A stretch of 64,000 nucleotides of DNA from Kribbella italica (GTDB lineage Bacteria; Actinomycetota; Actinomycetes; Propionibacteriales; Kribbellaceae): positions 1,302,001 through 1,366,000 of the forward strand of contig NZ_JACHMY010000001.1 of the NCBI RefSeq assembly GCF_014205135.1, written 5' to 3'. Positions within the stretch are counted from its first letter, which is position 1, and each line of letters begins with the position of its first letter. Made by a program: the position numbers and the translations under genes. A model generated the notes under the pieces. It saw only the letters and a program-made list of their open reading frames with translations. It was not told where the DNA came from and searched no databases. This document shows positions 33,841-47,730 of this stretch, piece after piece.

Positions 33841-34821
33841 ATGTCTAGTCAGCTGACCGCCGTGATCGTGCCGGCCTTCATCCCCAGTCCCAGCCAGGGT
33901 GTCTGGCACCTCTTCGGTCTGCCGCTGCGTGCGTACGCGCTCTGCATCCTGGCCGGCATCTTCGTCGGCTACTGGGTCGGCCGGCGGCGCTGGGTCGCCC
34001 GCGGCGGCTCGGCCGAGGTGCTCGCCGACATCATCATGTGGGCGGTTCCGTTCGGTCTGGTCGGCGCGCGGATCTACCACGTCCTCACCGACTGGAACCG
34101 GTACTTCGGCACGGACGGCGACCCGGTCGAGGCGCTGAAGATCTGGCACGGCGGGCTCGGCATCTGGGGCGCGATCGCCTTCGGTGCCCTCGGCGCGTGG
34201 ATCGCCTGCCGCCGGCACAAGGTGCCGTTCCTCGCGGTCGCCGACGCGATGGCGCCCGGGATCGCGCTGGCGCAGGTCCTGGGCCGCTTCGGCAACTACT
34301 GGAACCAGGAGCTGTACGGGCGGCCGACCATGCACTGGTTCGGCCTGGAGATCGACCCGCAGCACCGGGTGGCCGGCTTCGAGCAGTTCGCGACCTTCCA
34401 CCCGACGTTCCTGTACGAAGCCTTGTGGAACCTCGGCGTCGTCGCCCTGATCATCGCCGCCGACCGCCGCTTCAAGCTGGGCCACGGCCGCGCCTTCGCC
34501 CTGTACGTCGCCGGCTACACCGTCGGCCGCGCCTGGATCGAGAACCTCCGCATCGACACCGCGGACCACGTCCTGGGCCTGCGCCTGAACGTGTGGACGT
34601 CGCTGATCGTCTTCGTCGCCGCGGTGATCTTCTTCGTCGTCAGCGCCCGCCGGCACCCCGGCAAGGAAGACCTCCGGACGGCCGAGCCGGCTCCTGAGAA
34701 CGGTGAGCCTGCCGAGGCCTCGGACGACACGGCTTCGGAAGAGTCGGCGGAGAAGGACTCTGACGACGTACAGTCCAAGGTCGAGGCCAGCACGCCACCC
34801 GCTGACGGGTCGCGTGACTGA
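33841..34821 (+). CDS. lgt: Phosphatidylglycerol-prolipoprotein diacylglyceryl transferase Lgt
   Basis: 326-aa membrane enzyme that adds diacylglycerol to lipobox cysteines, the first step of lipoprotein maturation. Seven hydrophobic segments; key residues are H103 in WHGGLGIWG and the Lgt signature GRFGNYWNQELYG (148-160), with GARIYH earlier. The last ~60 residues are an acidic, Ser/Glu/Asp-rich cytoplasmic tail common in actinobacterial Lgt. No clear Shine-Dalgarno before the ATG. Confidence 0.96.
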   Translation: MSSQLTAVIVPAFIPSPSQGVWHLFGLPLRAYALCILAGIFVGYWVGRRRWVARGGSAEVLADIIMWAVPFGLVGARIYHVLTDWNRYFGTDGDPVEALKIWHGGLGIWGAIAFGALGAWIACRRHKVPFLAVADAMAPGIALAQVLGRFGNYWNQELYGRPTMHWFGLEIDPQHRVAGFEQFATFHPTFLYEALWNLGVVALIIAADRRFKLGHGRAFALYVAGYTVGRAWIENLRIDTADHVLGLRLNVWTSLIVFVAAVIFFVVSARRHPGKEDLRTAEPAPENGEPAEASDDTASEESAEKDSDDVQSKVEASTPPADGSRD

Positions 34822-34852
34822 CGAGAAGAGCACCACCCCGGCAGGAGACGAA

Positions 34853-35587
34853 GTGCCTCGCACGTCGCCTCCTGCTGCTGTTTCCGCCGAGCACTCGGGG
34901 GATCACACTCATCGGGATGTGACCGGTGGGTGGCTCCGGCCTGCGGTGTTCGGGGCGATGGACGGGCTGGTCAGCAACTTCGCGCTGATCGCCGGGATGG
35001 ACGGCGGGACCTCGTCGGGCTCGCAGTTCATCGTGCTGGCGGGGCTGGCCGGGCTGGCGGCCGGGGCGTTCTCGATGGCCGCGGGGGAGTACACCTCGGT
35101 GGCGTCGCAGCGGGAGCTGGCCCGGGCCGAGATCGAGGTCGAACGGCTGGAGATCCAGCGGCACCCCGGTGACGAGGAGCTCGAGCTCGCCGAGACCTAC
35201 CGCGCGAAGGGCCTCGCCCCGGAGCTCGCCGACCAGGTCGCCAAGCAGTTCCACGCCAACCCGGAGCAGGCGCTCGAAGAGCACGTCCGCGAAGAGCTCG
35301 GCCTCGACCCCAACGACCTCCCGTCCCCGGTCGTCGCCGCCGCGTCGTCGTTCGTCTGCTTCGCCGTCGGCGCCCTGATCCCGCTCCTCCCGTACCTGCT
35401 CGGCGCCTCCAACGTCGTCCCCGCGCTGATCATGTCGCTGACCGCGCTGTTCGTCTGCGGCGCCGTCGTCAGCCGCGTCACCAGCCGCTCCTGGTGGTAC
35501 TCCGGCCTCCGCCAACTCCTCCTCGGCGCAGCGGCCGCCGGCCTCACCTACTTCGTCGGCACCCTCGTCGGCCCGGGCATCGGCTGA
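34853..35587 (+). CDS. VIT1/CCC1-family iron/manganese transporter
   Basis: 244 aa. Start of the first helix DGLVSNFALIAG and the following GLAAGAFSMAAGEYTSVASQ are VIT1 signatures; the middle cytoplasmic domain with EELGLDP and two further helices complete the family fold of five helices. Probably exports or sequesters Fe2+/Mn2+. GTG 34853 with AGGAG 5 bases upstream is preferred; an in-frame GTG at 34814 overlapping lgt is possible. Confidence 0.9.
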   Translation: MPRTSPPAAVSAEHSGDHTHRDVTGGWLRPAVFGAMDGLVSNFALIAGMDGGTSSGSQFIVLAGLAGLAAGAFSMAAGEYTSVASQRELARAEIEVERLEIQRHPGDEELELAETYRAKGLAPELADQVAKQFHANPEQALEEHVREELGLDPNDLPSPVVAAASSFVCFAVGALIPLLPYLLGASNVVPALIMSLTALFVCGAVVSRVTSRSWWYSGLRQLLLGAAAAGLTYFVGTLVGPGIG

Positions 35588-35700
35588 GCCCGACGCCCAC
35601 CACCGTCCAAGGCCCCGTTCACAGCTCCCAGCGCCCCTCCGCACGCCTGAGCACGGCTCCGGGGAGAAGCGTGGTGGGTGCTGCACGTCGGCTGCCCGAG

Positions 35701-36317
35701 CTACACCGCGTTCCACGACGCCTGGTCGCAGGCGAGGTAGACGACCTGCTCCAGCTCCACCAACCGCCGTACATGCTCACCGGGCTCCGGCTGACCAAGC
35801 GACCACGCCGCCCGCGACGCCGCGGTGAACGCGGCAACCAGTACGGCGCCCCGTCGTACGGCGGGATCGCCGAAGGCGTCGACCAGTTTGTCCAACGACA
35901 GGGTCGACGCCAGCAACAGGTCCCCGTGCGCCGGGACCCGCGGCAACGCCGCGAGCTCGGCCAGCGCGGCCTCCCGCCGGGTCCACAACCGGTTGGGTGC
36001 CTTGAGCAACGAATCGCTCAGGCCGGCCTCGCCGAGCGCGGACCAGCCGGTTCCACCCAGTCCATCCAGAGCGTGATGCCCTCGGCATCCTCTTCCACCC
36101 GGAGCGTCTCCGGCGCTCTCAGGCCCGGCGTACGCCGTACGAGGCCGGACTCGGCCACCAGGGCCTGGCGGCGCCAGTACGCGTGGTGGCGGGGCTGCTC
36201 GGTGCCGCGGACGAGGCGTTTGACGACCGCACCCTCCGGCGTACGCCAGACTCCGCCGTTGTGCCGGCCGGTGCCGAGCGTGAGCGGGGTCCAGGAAAGA
36301 TGCATGGACACCACCAT
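35701..36317 (-). pseudogene. Aminoglycoside phosphotransferase-like gene with a frameshift
   Basis: The first part (36317 to ~36045) encodes LTLGTGRHNGGVWRTPEGAV to TLWMDWVEPAG, resembling the N-lobe of APH-type kinases. The C-terminal part (to 35701) continues one frame over, WSALGEAGLSDSLLK, with VPAHGDLLLAS (the HGDL catalytic motif). One missing base near 36035-36050 restores a protein of about 206 aa. No clear DFG-type metal motif is seen, so activity is doubtful even if intact. Start could also be ATG 36305. Pseudogene or sequencing error. Confidence 0.65.
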
Positions 36318-36488
36318 GAGTCAGAACGCGCCGGATGTTCACCTGGTTTCGGGTGGTCGGAGGGCGGTCCCACCTGCGAAGATAGAGCGACGGAGTGAGC
36401 GCTTGCTTACAGGGCGTGACACTCAACAGTGAAAGGGCGCCCGGCCGTGAAACGGCTGTCCACCAGTCGGGCGTCTTGAGGTAGTCTC

Positions 36489-36553
36489 GGGACTCCCGGC
36501 TTGGGCCAGTGTTGTCCCGCGGCCAGTTGTTGACCGTAGGACGACGGGAGCCC
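36489..36553 (+). promoter_or_regulatory. Hairpin that could hide the gltB ribosome site
   Basis: GGG-A-CTCCCG (36489-36498) can pair with CGGGAGCCC (36545-36553) with one bulged A. The right arm contains the GGGAG Shine-Dalgarno of gltB. A TAGTCT at 36482-36487 could place the transcript start inside the left arm, so the structure may only form on longer transcripts. Confidence 0.4.
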
Positions 36554-36556
36554 TGA

Positions 36557-41079
<4,523 letters not shown>

Positions 41080-41080
<1 letters not shown>

Positions 41081-42546
41081 TGGCTGACCCGAAGGGGTTC
41101 CTGACCACGCAGCGGGAGGTGGCCGAGCGCCGCCCGGTCGCCGAGCGGGTCCAGGACTGGAACGAGGTCTACCCGGGCGGACCCGGCAAGGCGCTGCTGC
41201 CGATCATCGGCAAGCAGGCCGGCCGGTGCATGGACTGCGGGATTCCGTTCTGCCACTCCGGCTGCCCGTTGGGCAACCTGATCCCGGAGTGGAACGACCT
41301 GGTCTGGCGTGACGACTGGACCGGGGCGATCGAGCGGCTGCACGCGACCAACAACTTCCCGGAGTTCACCGGCCGGCTCTGCCCGGCGCCCTGCGAGCCG
41401 GCCTGCGTGCTCGGCATCAACCAGGAGCCGGTGACGATCAAGAACGTCGAGGTCGCGATCATCGACAAGGCCTGGGAGGCCAGCGACGTCCGCCCCCAGC
41501 CGCCGGAGTGGCTGACCGGCAAGACGATCGCGGTCGTCGGCTCCGGCCCGGCCGGCCTGGCCGTCGCGCAGCAGCTGACCCGGGCCGGTCACACCGTCGC
41601 GGTGTACGAGCGGGCCTCGGCGCCGGGCGGGCTGCTCCGCTTCGGCATCCCCGAGTTCAAGATGGAGAAGGCCCAGGTCGAGCGCCGGATCCAGCAGATG
41701 AAGGAGGAGGGCACGGTCTTCCGTTCCGGCGTCAACGTCGGCAAGGACGTCACCGGGACCCAGCTCAAGCAGCGGTACGACGCCGTGGTGATCGCCACCG
41801 GCGCGACCGCGGCCCGCGACCTGCCGGTGCCCGGCCGCGAGTTCGGCGGCATCCACCAGGCGATGGAGTACCTGCCGCAGTCCAACCGGGTCGCACTCGG
41901 TGAGACGGTCGAGGACCAGATCGTTGCCACCGACAAGGATGTCGTGATCATCGGTGGTGGTGACACCGGAGCGGACTGCCTCGGGACGGCGCACCGCCAG
42001 GGCGCGCGCAGCGTGACCCAGCTGGAGATCATGCCGCGCCCGTCGGACGAGCGGCCCGACGCGCACCCGTGGCCGACGTACCCGATGATCTACCGGGTCG
42101 CCTCCGCGCACGAGGAGGGCGGCGAGCGGGTGTACGCCGTGTCGACGAACAACTTCGTGGCCGACGACAACGGTCGGGTCGCCGGGCTGGACCTGGTCGA
42201 GGTCGAGCTGGTGAACGGGAAGTTCACGCCGGTCGAAGGCAGCGAGCGGACCATCCCCGCGCAGCTGGTGCTGCTGGCGATGGGCTTCCTCGGTCCGGAG
42301 AAGGAGGGCTTCCTCGAGCAGCTCGACGTCGAGCTCGACGAGCGCGGCAACGTCAAGCGCGACAAGGCGTACCAGACCTCGGTCGACGGCGTGTTCGCCT
42401 GCGGTGACGCCGGCCGCGGCCAGTCGCTGATCGTCTGGGCGATCGCCGAGGGACGCTCCTGCGCCAACGGCGTGGACGCGTTCCTGACCGGGTCGTCGAC
42501 GCTGCCGACGCCGATCCCACCGACGGCCCGGCCGTTGGTGGTCTGA
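41080..42546 (+). CDS. gltD: Glutamate synthase small subunit GltD
   Basis: 488-aa NADPH-oxidising partner of GltB. N-terminal Fe-S motif CMDCGIPFCHSGCPLGN and GRLCPAPCEPAC, FAD-binding VVGSGPAGLAVAQQL (residues ~150), NAD(P)-binding VIIGGGDTGADC, and C-terminal FACGDAGRGQSL. ATG overlaps the gltB stop (TGATG), giving coupled synthesis. A strong hairpin follows the stop. Confidence 0.98.
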
Positions 42547-42556
42547 CTCTCGTGCT

Positions 42557-42594
42557 GACCGGGCGCCGCATTCACCGAAACGCCGCGCCCGGTC
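42557..42594 (+). terminator. Terminator hairpin of gltBD
   Basis: GACCGGGCGC (42557-42566) and GCGCCCGGTC (42585-42594), perfect 10-bp stem, 18-base loop, 11 bases after the gltD stop. Confidence 0.65.
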
Positions 42595-42631
42595 GAACGA
42601 GGGTTTGACCCGGACCCATAAGTTGGTGGTC

Positions 42632-44182
42632 GTGCCTCGACGACTCCTGACCCGCGCGCGGCTCCGCAAGACGGTGCCGTGGGCCTTGCTGGTCGTGCTC
42701 TGGTTCGTCGTCTCGGTCGTGGTCGGGCTGCTCGGGTTCGCCAACGACTCCGAGCGGGTCACCATCGGCGCGCACACCGCGCAGGTCTCGCCGACCTTCG
42801 ACTCGCACGCGACCCTCGACCTCGGCGCGGTCCTGCCGCGGCTGCGGCTGGACATGAACCTCCCGCTCGGGCTGGGCGTCAACCTCGACGTCCAGGAGAC
42901 CGACGCGTCCAACCTCAACGACCTGCTGCAACGCGACGCGCTGATCGCGTCCCAGCCCGACGGTGAGATCGCGCGGATCCGCGAGGTCGTGCAGCAGATG
43001 GCCGTCGACAACGCGGTCGCCGGGGCCGGGTCCGGGTTGCTGGTCACGGTCCTCGTGACGACCGTGTGGGCGATGCTCGGGCCGAAGCGGCGGCGCGAGC
43101 TGTTCGGGCTGGTGCACCGCGGTGAGCGGCGCGTGCAGCACCGGGCGGTCGTCGTACTGGTGGCTCTGCTGGTGACGGTCGCGTCGGTGATCGGGCCCGG
43201 GCAGATGCGCCAGGAGCAGGCGCCGCCGACGTCCTGGCGGCCGCTGGGGGAGCTGCTGCCGGAGGTGTCGTTCGACGACCGGCTGAAGACCGTCGAGGTG
43301 GCGTCCGGGTTCTCCACCGACGGGGGAGTGGGCGTCATCCGTACGGCGTTCGAGACGTACGAGCGGTCGACCGAGTTCTACGGGAAGCTGCGGGACCGGG
43401 TCAGCCGGGTCGGCGGGCGGATCAGGCCCGCCGGCGAGGGCGAGACCGTCGCGCTGCTGGTCTCGGACCGGCACGACAACATCGGGATGGACCCGTTCGC
43501 CGCCGAGGTCGCGAAGGTGGCCGGGGCGAAGATCCTGATCGACGCCGGCGACGACACGTCGTCGGGGCAGTCGTGGGAGGCGTTCAGCATCAACTCGCTG
43601 GCGCAGCACTTCAAGGACCTGAAGGTCGTCGCCGTGGCCGGCAACCACGACTCCGGCGGCTTCGTCGAGGACGCCATGCGGCGGAACAAGTTCACCGTGC
43701 TCGACAGCAAACCGGTCGAGGTCGAGGGGATCCGCTTCCTCGGCGACAGCGACCCGACCCGGACCGGGCTCGGCAGCGCCGACACCCCGGGCGACGAGAC
43801 CACCAGCGAGCAGTCGACCCGGCTCGCCGAGGTCGCCTGCGGCCAGGCCGAGGACGAACCGATCTCGACGATGGTGGTGCACGACCCCGCGTCGTACCAG
43901 GAGACCGCCGCGCGCGGATGCGCCTCGCTGCTGGTGTCCGGGCATCTGCACCGGCAGGTCGGGCCGGACACGAAGACCGTCGAGGGGCGCTCGGTCACGA
44001 CGTACACGAACGGCACGACCGGCGGAGCGGCGTACGCGTTCGCCCTGGGCTACACGCTGCGGCGGCCGGGTGAGGTCACGCTGATCACGTACGCCGACGG
44101 GCAGCCGACCGGCCTGCAGACCGTCACGGCCGAGCTGACCGGCGAGGTGACGGTCGGCACGTACCGGCCGTTGCCGGCCTGA
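42632..44182 (+). CDS. Membrane-anchored metallophosphoesterase
   Basis: 516 aa. Transmembrane segments near 18-38, 135-155 and 172-190; the catalytic domain (~265-500) has the calcineurin-like set SDRHDN, DAGDDT, AGNHD, VHDPAS and SGHLHRQ (the first motif is SDRH rather than the usual DxH, Asp still present). The active domain is predicted outside or at the membrane; substrate unknown. GTG 42632 is chosen: TAAGTT ends 7 bases upstream (leaderless), and the reading from TTG 42605 adds only nine residues. Follows gltD after its terminator. Confidence 0.85.
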   Translation: MPRRLLTRARLRKTVPWALLVVLWFVVSVVVGLLGFANDSERVTIGAHTAQVSPTFDSHATLDLGAVLPRLRLDMNLPLGLGVNLDVQETDASNLNDLLQRDALIASQPDGEIARIREVVQQMAVDNAVAGAGSGLLVTVLVTTVWAMLGPKRRRELFGLVHRGERRVQHRAVVVLVALLVTVASVIGPGQMRQEQAPPTSWRPLGELLPEVSFDDRLKTVEVASGFSTDGGVGVIRTAFETYERSTEFYGKLRDRVSRVGGRIRPAGEGETVALLVSDRHDNIGMDPFAAEVAKVAGAKILIDAGDDTSSGQSWEAFSINSLAQHFKDLKVVAVAGNHDSGGFVEDAMRRNKFTVLDSKPVEVEGIRFLGDSDPTRTGLGSADTPGDETTSEQSTRLAEVACGQAEDEPISTMVVHDPASYQETAARGCASLLVSGHLHRQVGPDTKTVEGRSVTTYTNGTTGGAAYAFALGYTLRRPGEVTLITYADGQPTGLQTVTAELTGEVTVGTYRPLPA

Positions 44183-44290
44183 GTTCTGCTGCCCGGTCAG
44201 GCGTTCTCGCGCTCGTCACGTGATGTTGACCGGCCGGTAACGGGGGCGGACCAGCGGGCCAGTGGTCTTGTAGGAGTAGGGTTTTGTGAC

Positions 44291-45733
44291 GTGCGTCGCG
44301 CAAAGATCGTTTGTACGCTCGGCCCGGCTACGGCCGCCCCGGAGCGCATCCTGGAACTTGTCCAAGCAGGTATGGACGTCGCTCGGCTGAACCTGAGCCA
44401 CGGCGCCCACGCCGAGCATGAGCGCATCTACCACCGGATTCGCGCTGCAGCGGAGGAGACCGGCAAAAACGTCGGCATCCTCGTCGACCTGCAGGGCCCG
44501 AAGATCCGGCTGGCGGAGTTCGCCGAAGGCAAGGTCACGCTGACCTACGGCGAGCGCTTCACCATCACCACCCGTGAGGTCCCCGGTGACGTCACCATCT
44601 GCGGTACGACGTACGACGGCCTGCCCGGCGACGTCAGCCCCGGTGACCAGCTGCTGATCGACGACGGCCGGATCGCGCTGGTCGCCGAGGAGGTGACCGG
44701 GACCGACGTGATCTGCCGGGTCACCGTCGGCGGGCCGGTGTCGAACAACAAGGGCATCAACCTGCCCGGTGCCACGGTGAGCGTGCCGGCGATGTCGGAG
44801 AAGGACGTCGAGGACCTGCGCTGGGCCCTGCACCTGCCGGCCGACATGATCGCGATGTCGTTCGTCCAGCGGGCCTCCGACATCCAGATCGTGCACAAGA
44901 TCATGGACGAGGAAGGTCACCGGATCCCGGTGGTCGCCAAGATCGAGAAGCCGCAGGCGGTCGCCAACCTGGACGAGATCATCGAGGCCTTCGACGGCTT
45001 CATGGTCGCCCGCGGCGACCTCGGCGTGGAACTCCCGCTGGAGGAGGTCCCGCTGGTCCAGAAGCTGATCATCGACCAGGCCCGGCTGAACGCGAAGCCG
45101 GTGATCGTCGCCACCCAGATGCTGGAGTCGATGATCTCCGCCCCGCGCCCGACCCGCGCCGAGGCCTCCGACGTCGCCAACGCGGTGCTCGACGGCGCCG
45201 ACGCGGTGATGCTGTCCGGCGAGACCAGCGTCGGCCGGTTCCCGATCGAGACCGTCAAGACGATGGCCCGGATCGTGGAGTCCACCGAGGACCACGGCCT
45301 CGGCCGCGTCGCCGAGATCGACTGGGAACCCCGCACCAAGGGCGGCGTGATCGCCAAGGCCGCCGCGGACGTCGCGGAAGCGCTGGATGCGAAGTACCTG
45401 GTCGCCTTCACCCAGTCCGGCGACACCGCACTCCGCCTGGCCCGCTACCGCACCGAGATCTCGGTCCTGGCGTTCACGCCCGTCCCGTCGGTCAGTGCGT
45501 GGCTCAGTGTCGTCTGGGGCATCGAGACCCACATCGTCCCCACGGTCGACCACACCGACGAGATGGTCCGCCAGGTCGACCAGCGCCTGCTGGAACTCGG
45601 CAAACTCCAGAAGGGCGACCTGGTCGTCATCGTCGCCGGCAGCCCCCCCAGCATCCCCGGCTCCACCAACGCCCTCCGAGTCCACCGCATGGGCGACGCC
45701 ATCTCGGGCGCGGCCCCGGCGTACCGGGAGTAG
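44291..45733 (+). CDS. pyk: Pyruvate kinase
   Basis: 480-aa glycolytic enzyme making pyruvate and ATP from PEP. Motifs: RRAKIVCTLGPATAAPER, LNLSHG, DLQGPKIR, the catalytic-lysine signature VAKIEKPQA, MVARGDLGVELP, ATQMLESMI and SGETSVGRFP. No PEP-utiliser tail. GTG start; TAGGGT lies 8 bases upstream and no Shine-Dalgarno is seen. A 13-bp hairpin ends the gene. I recall pyk beside an ANTAR regulator gene in Streptomyces, as here. Confidence 0.98.
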   Translation: MRRAKIVCTLGPATAAPERILELVQAGMDVARLNLSHGAHAEHERIYHRIRAAAEETGKNVGILVDLQGPKIRLAEFAEGKVTLTYGERFTITTREVPGDVTICGTTYDGLPGDVSPGDQLLIDDGRIALVAEEVTGTDVICRVTVGGPVSNNKGINLPGATVSVPAMSEKDVEDLRWALHLPADMIAMSFVQRASDIQIVHKIMDEEGHRIPVVAKIEKPQAVANLDEIIEAFDGFMVARGDLGVELPLEEVPLVQKLIIDQARLNAKPVIVATQMLESMISAPRPTRAEASDVANAVLDGADAVMLSGETSVGRFPIETVKTMARIVESTEDHGLGRVAEIDWEPRTKGGVIAKAAADVAEALDAKYLVAFTQSGDTALRLARYRTEISVLAFTPVPSVSAWLSVVWGIETHIVPTVDHTDEMVRQVDQRLLELGKLQKGDLVVIVAGSPPSIPGSTNALRVHRMGDAISGAAPAYRE

Positions 45734-45751
45734 GAACAGAGCAAGTGGTTG

Positions 45752-45779
45752 CTGCGGCCGGTCAACTGACCGGCCGCAG
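45752..45779 (+). terminator. Terminator of pyk
   Basis: CTGCGGCCGGTCA (45752-45764) and TGACCGGCCGCAG (45767-45779) form a 13-bp almost loop-less palindrome 18 bases after the stop, followed by a few T residues. Confidence 0.8.
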
Positions 45780-45850
45780 TGCTTTGAAGAACAGATAAGA
45801 ACATGGAGCTGTGGTCGCTGTCGGCGGTCGGGTGATCGGCGGCGGAGCCG

Positions 45851-46509
45851 TCAGGTCTTGGGGCCGACGATGCGGTCGAGTGCGGCTACGGCTTCTCGGC
45901 GGGCTACTGAGAGGGCGTTGGAGCGGGGCATTCGCCACGGGCCTCGCCGTTGGCTCGGTTGGTTGTCCAGTTCGCAACCCGGCAGCCGTCGGAGAGAAAC
46001 AATCCGCGGAGGAACGGTTCAGGGCGCTGGGCAACTATTTCTTGTTGCCAGGCGGCGAGGACGATCGGCCGGAGGTGTTTGCGCCCGGGACCGTGCTGAG
46101 GGAACAGGCATGGCCAGTGCTTCCAGTACGACACCAGGTGAGTGCAGCCGGGTGCCTGAACTCGATGGACCGGCCGGCCTGGGTTCATTGCGGCGACGAT
46201 CTCCGCGGCCTCGGTGATGAGGTTCGGGTAGGCCTCGTCACACGTGATCCGGAGGGCATGGACGGCTCTCCTGTGTTCGGACAGGCAGCCGTCACCCAGA
46301 TAGAGACCAAGCGATTGCGAGTACTCGCCGGCCGCAAGCGCGGAGCCAGTGCAGCGAGGACATGCAGTGGGATCGACCGCAGGCAGCGGATTGTCCCGCC
46401 AGGCACGGATCGCACTGCGGCTCACAGAAAACCGGCGGCTGACCGAACTCAGAGTCTCACCAGCAGCAAGTGAGTCCAGCGCGGACTGTCGCGTGCGGGC
46501 GTCGTACAC
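45851..46509 (-). pseudogene. Decayed HTH plus LAGLIDADG-like homing endonuclease gene
   Basis: From GTG 46509: a helix-turn-helix (SSVSRRFSVSRSAIRAW), a CPRC pair, then two half-motifs of the LAGLIDADG type, QSLGLYLGDGCLSE and PFLRGLFLSDGCRVANWT. Shortly after this the frame shifts; the usual closing part reappears in another frame as SVARREAVAALDRIVGPKT with its stop at 45851. About 40-50 residues between the halves (normally a YPRYFFSN-like segment) seem to be lost. The gene lies immediately downstream of the tRNA on the same strand, a common homing-endonuclease neighbourhood. Confidence 0.7.
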
Positions 46510-46553
46510 GGGAAGAGTCTCGCAGCGAGGACCGACAGTTCTGGCGAGGTTTC

Positions 46554-46629
46554 TGGTGCCCTGGGTGGGATTCGAACCCACACTGTACGCAGTTTGAGTG
46601 CGCTCTCTCTGCCGTTGGAGTACCAGGGC
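46554..46629 (-). tRNA. tRNA with CAA anticodon (Leu by anticodon), class I shape
   Basis: Minus strand, 76 bases with encoded CCA. Acceptor GCCCTGG/CCAGGGC (7 bp), D arm CTC/GAG with GG in the loop, anticodon stem GCGCA/TGCGT, loop CTCAAAC (anticodon CAA, U33 and A37 present), variable loop of only five bases (ACAGT), T arm GTGGG TTCGAAT CCCAC, discriminator A. Leucine tRNAs normally have a long variable arm, so identity and function are uncertain. The linker before the anticodon stem is three bases rather than one. Confidence 0.85.
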
Positions 46630-46759
46630 TTTGCGCGGAAGATCCTAGCGTACGGGAGGCACCGGCCGGTGCATCGGCGTACATGCTGTGCTGAGCCGCC
46701 GTGTCCGGATCGGCTTGCTTGTCAGGCTGCCGGGAGGTGGGCTCGATAAGGTGTCGGGT

Positions 46760-47335
46760 GTGACTGCTAAGCGTGTGGTGATCGCTGAGGACGAAGCCCT
46801 GATTCGGATGGACCTGGCGGAGATGCTGGCTGAGGAGGGGTACGACGTCGTCGGGCAGGCCGGGGACGGGGAGGAGGCGATTCGGCTGGCGGTCGAGCAT
46901 CGGCCGGATCTGGTGATCCTGGACGTGAAGATGCCGAAGCTGGACGGGCTCAGTGCGGCGGAGAAGATCGCGGGGGAGCGGATCGCGCCGGTGCTGATGC
47001 TGACGGCGTTCTCGCAGCGGGAGCTGGTCGAGCGGGCCCGCGACGCCGGCGCGATGGCGTACCTGGTGAAGCCGTTCTCCAAGGCCGACCTGCTGCCGGC
47101 GATCGAGATCGCGGCCAGCCGGTACGTCGAGCTCGCAGAGCTGGAGCGGGAGGTCGCCGACCTGTCGGAGCGACTGGAGACCCGCAAGCTGGTCGACCGG
47201 GCCAAGTCGGTGCTGCAGACCAAGTTCGGGCTGTCCGAGCCGGACTCGTTCCGCTGGATCCAGAAGACCGCGATGGACAAGCGCGTCTCGATGCGCCAGG
47301 TCGCCGAGCTCGTCGTCGACGAGGCCGGCTCCTAG
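46760..47335 (+). CDS. pdtaR: ANTAR-domain response regulator (PdtaR-like)
   Basis: 191-aa regulator that binds RNA hairpins to control termination. Receiver domain residues 1-120: acidic pocket AEDE, phospho-acceptor D55 in VILDVKMP, T/S in LTAFS and K104 in LVKPF. Coiled linker with LAELEREVADLSERLETRK, then the ANTAR three-helix domain (~130-185) ending MRQVAELVV. GTG 46760 with TAAGGT 7 bases upstream; GTG 46751 is an alternative. No sensor kinase gene is adjacent. A terminator hairpin follows. Confidence 0.93.
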   Translation: MTAKRVVIAEDEALIRMDLAEMLAEEGYDVVGQAGDGEEAIRLAVEHRPDLVILDVKMPKLDGLSAAEKIAGERIAPVLMLTAFSQRELVERARDAGAMAYLVKPFSKADLLPAIEIAASRYVELAELEREVADLSERLETRKLVDRAKSVLQTKFGLSEPDSFRWIQKTAMDKRVSMRQVAELVVDEAGS

Positions 47336-47402
47336 CCGACGCACCAGGGGTCTCCAGGCAGCTTTCGCCACCGACAGAGCCCCGCAAGATGGCACGAAAT
47401 GC

Positions 47403-47438
47403 CGGCTCTCGCCACCCGTTCGGGCGTGGCGGGAGCCG
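47403..47438 (+). terminator. Terminator hairpin after the ANTAR regulator
   Basis: CGGCTCTCGCCAC (47403-47415) pairs with GTGGCGGGAGCCG (47426-47438) with one T-G pair; loop 10 bases. Confidence 0.7.
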
Positions 47439-47730
47439 TCGTGCGTCCGAGGAACGAGACGGCCGTCACACAGCGTAAAAGCGGACCGAATACCCCTGGC
47501 ACGCATTGGTTGTCAATGTGGCTCTGAGTGCGTCCCGCCGCCACAGTCAGTGACCGTGCTGAGCAAAGCCAGTGGCGACCGATCAGGATGGTGCTTACAG
47601 CTGTAACGACCTCACAACACACGCTGGGTCACGTTCGCCTTGACTGCTCAGCGGGGTCTAACCTGCGGGTGCTCGCGGGAATCGCGGGGGTCCGGGGATC
47701 CACTCGGGCTATCCAGACATGGGAGGAACA
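47439..47730 (+). promoter_or_regulatory. Upstream region of the liv operon
   Basis: No gene seen. TAACCT near 47655 with TTGACT 13 bases before it is a poor promoter match (spacing short). A good Shine-Dalgarno GGGAGGA lies directly before the livJ GTG. The true promoter and any regulator site cannot be fixed from sequence alone. Confidence 0.4.

Noticed and set aside
47640..47660. TTGACT...TAACCT as the livJ promoter
   Set aside because: The spacing of 13 bases is too short for a standard sigma-70 promoter, so it is not called as one.
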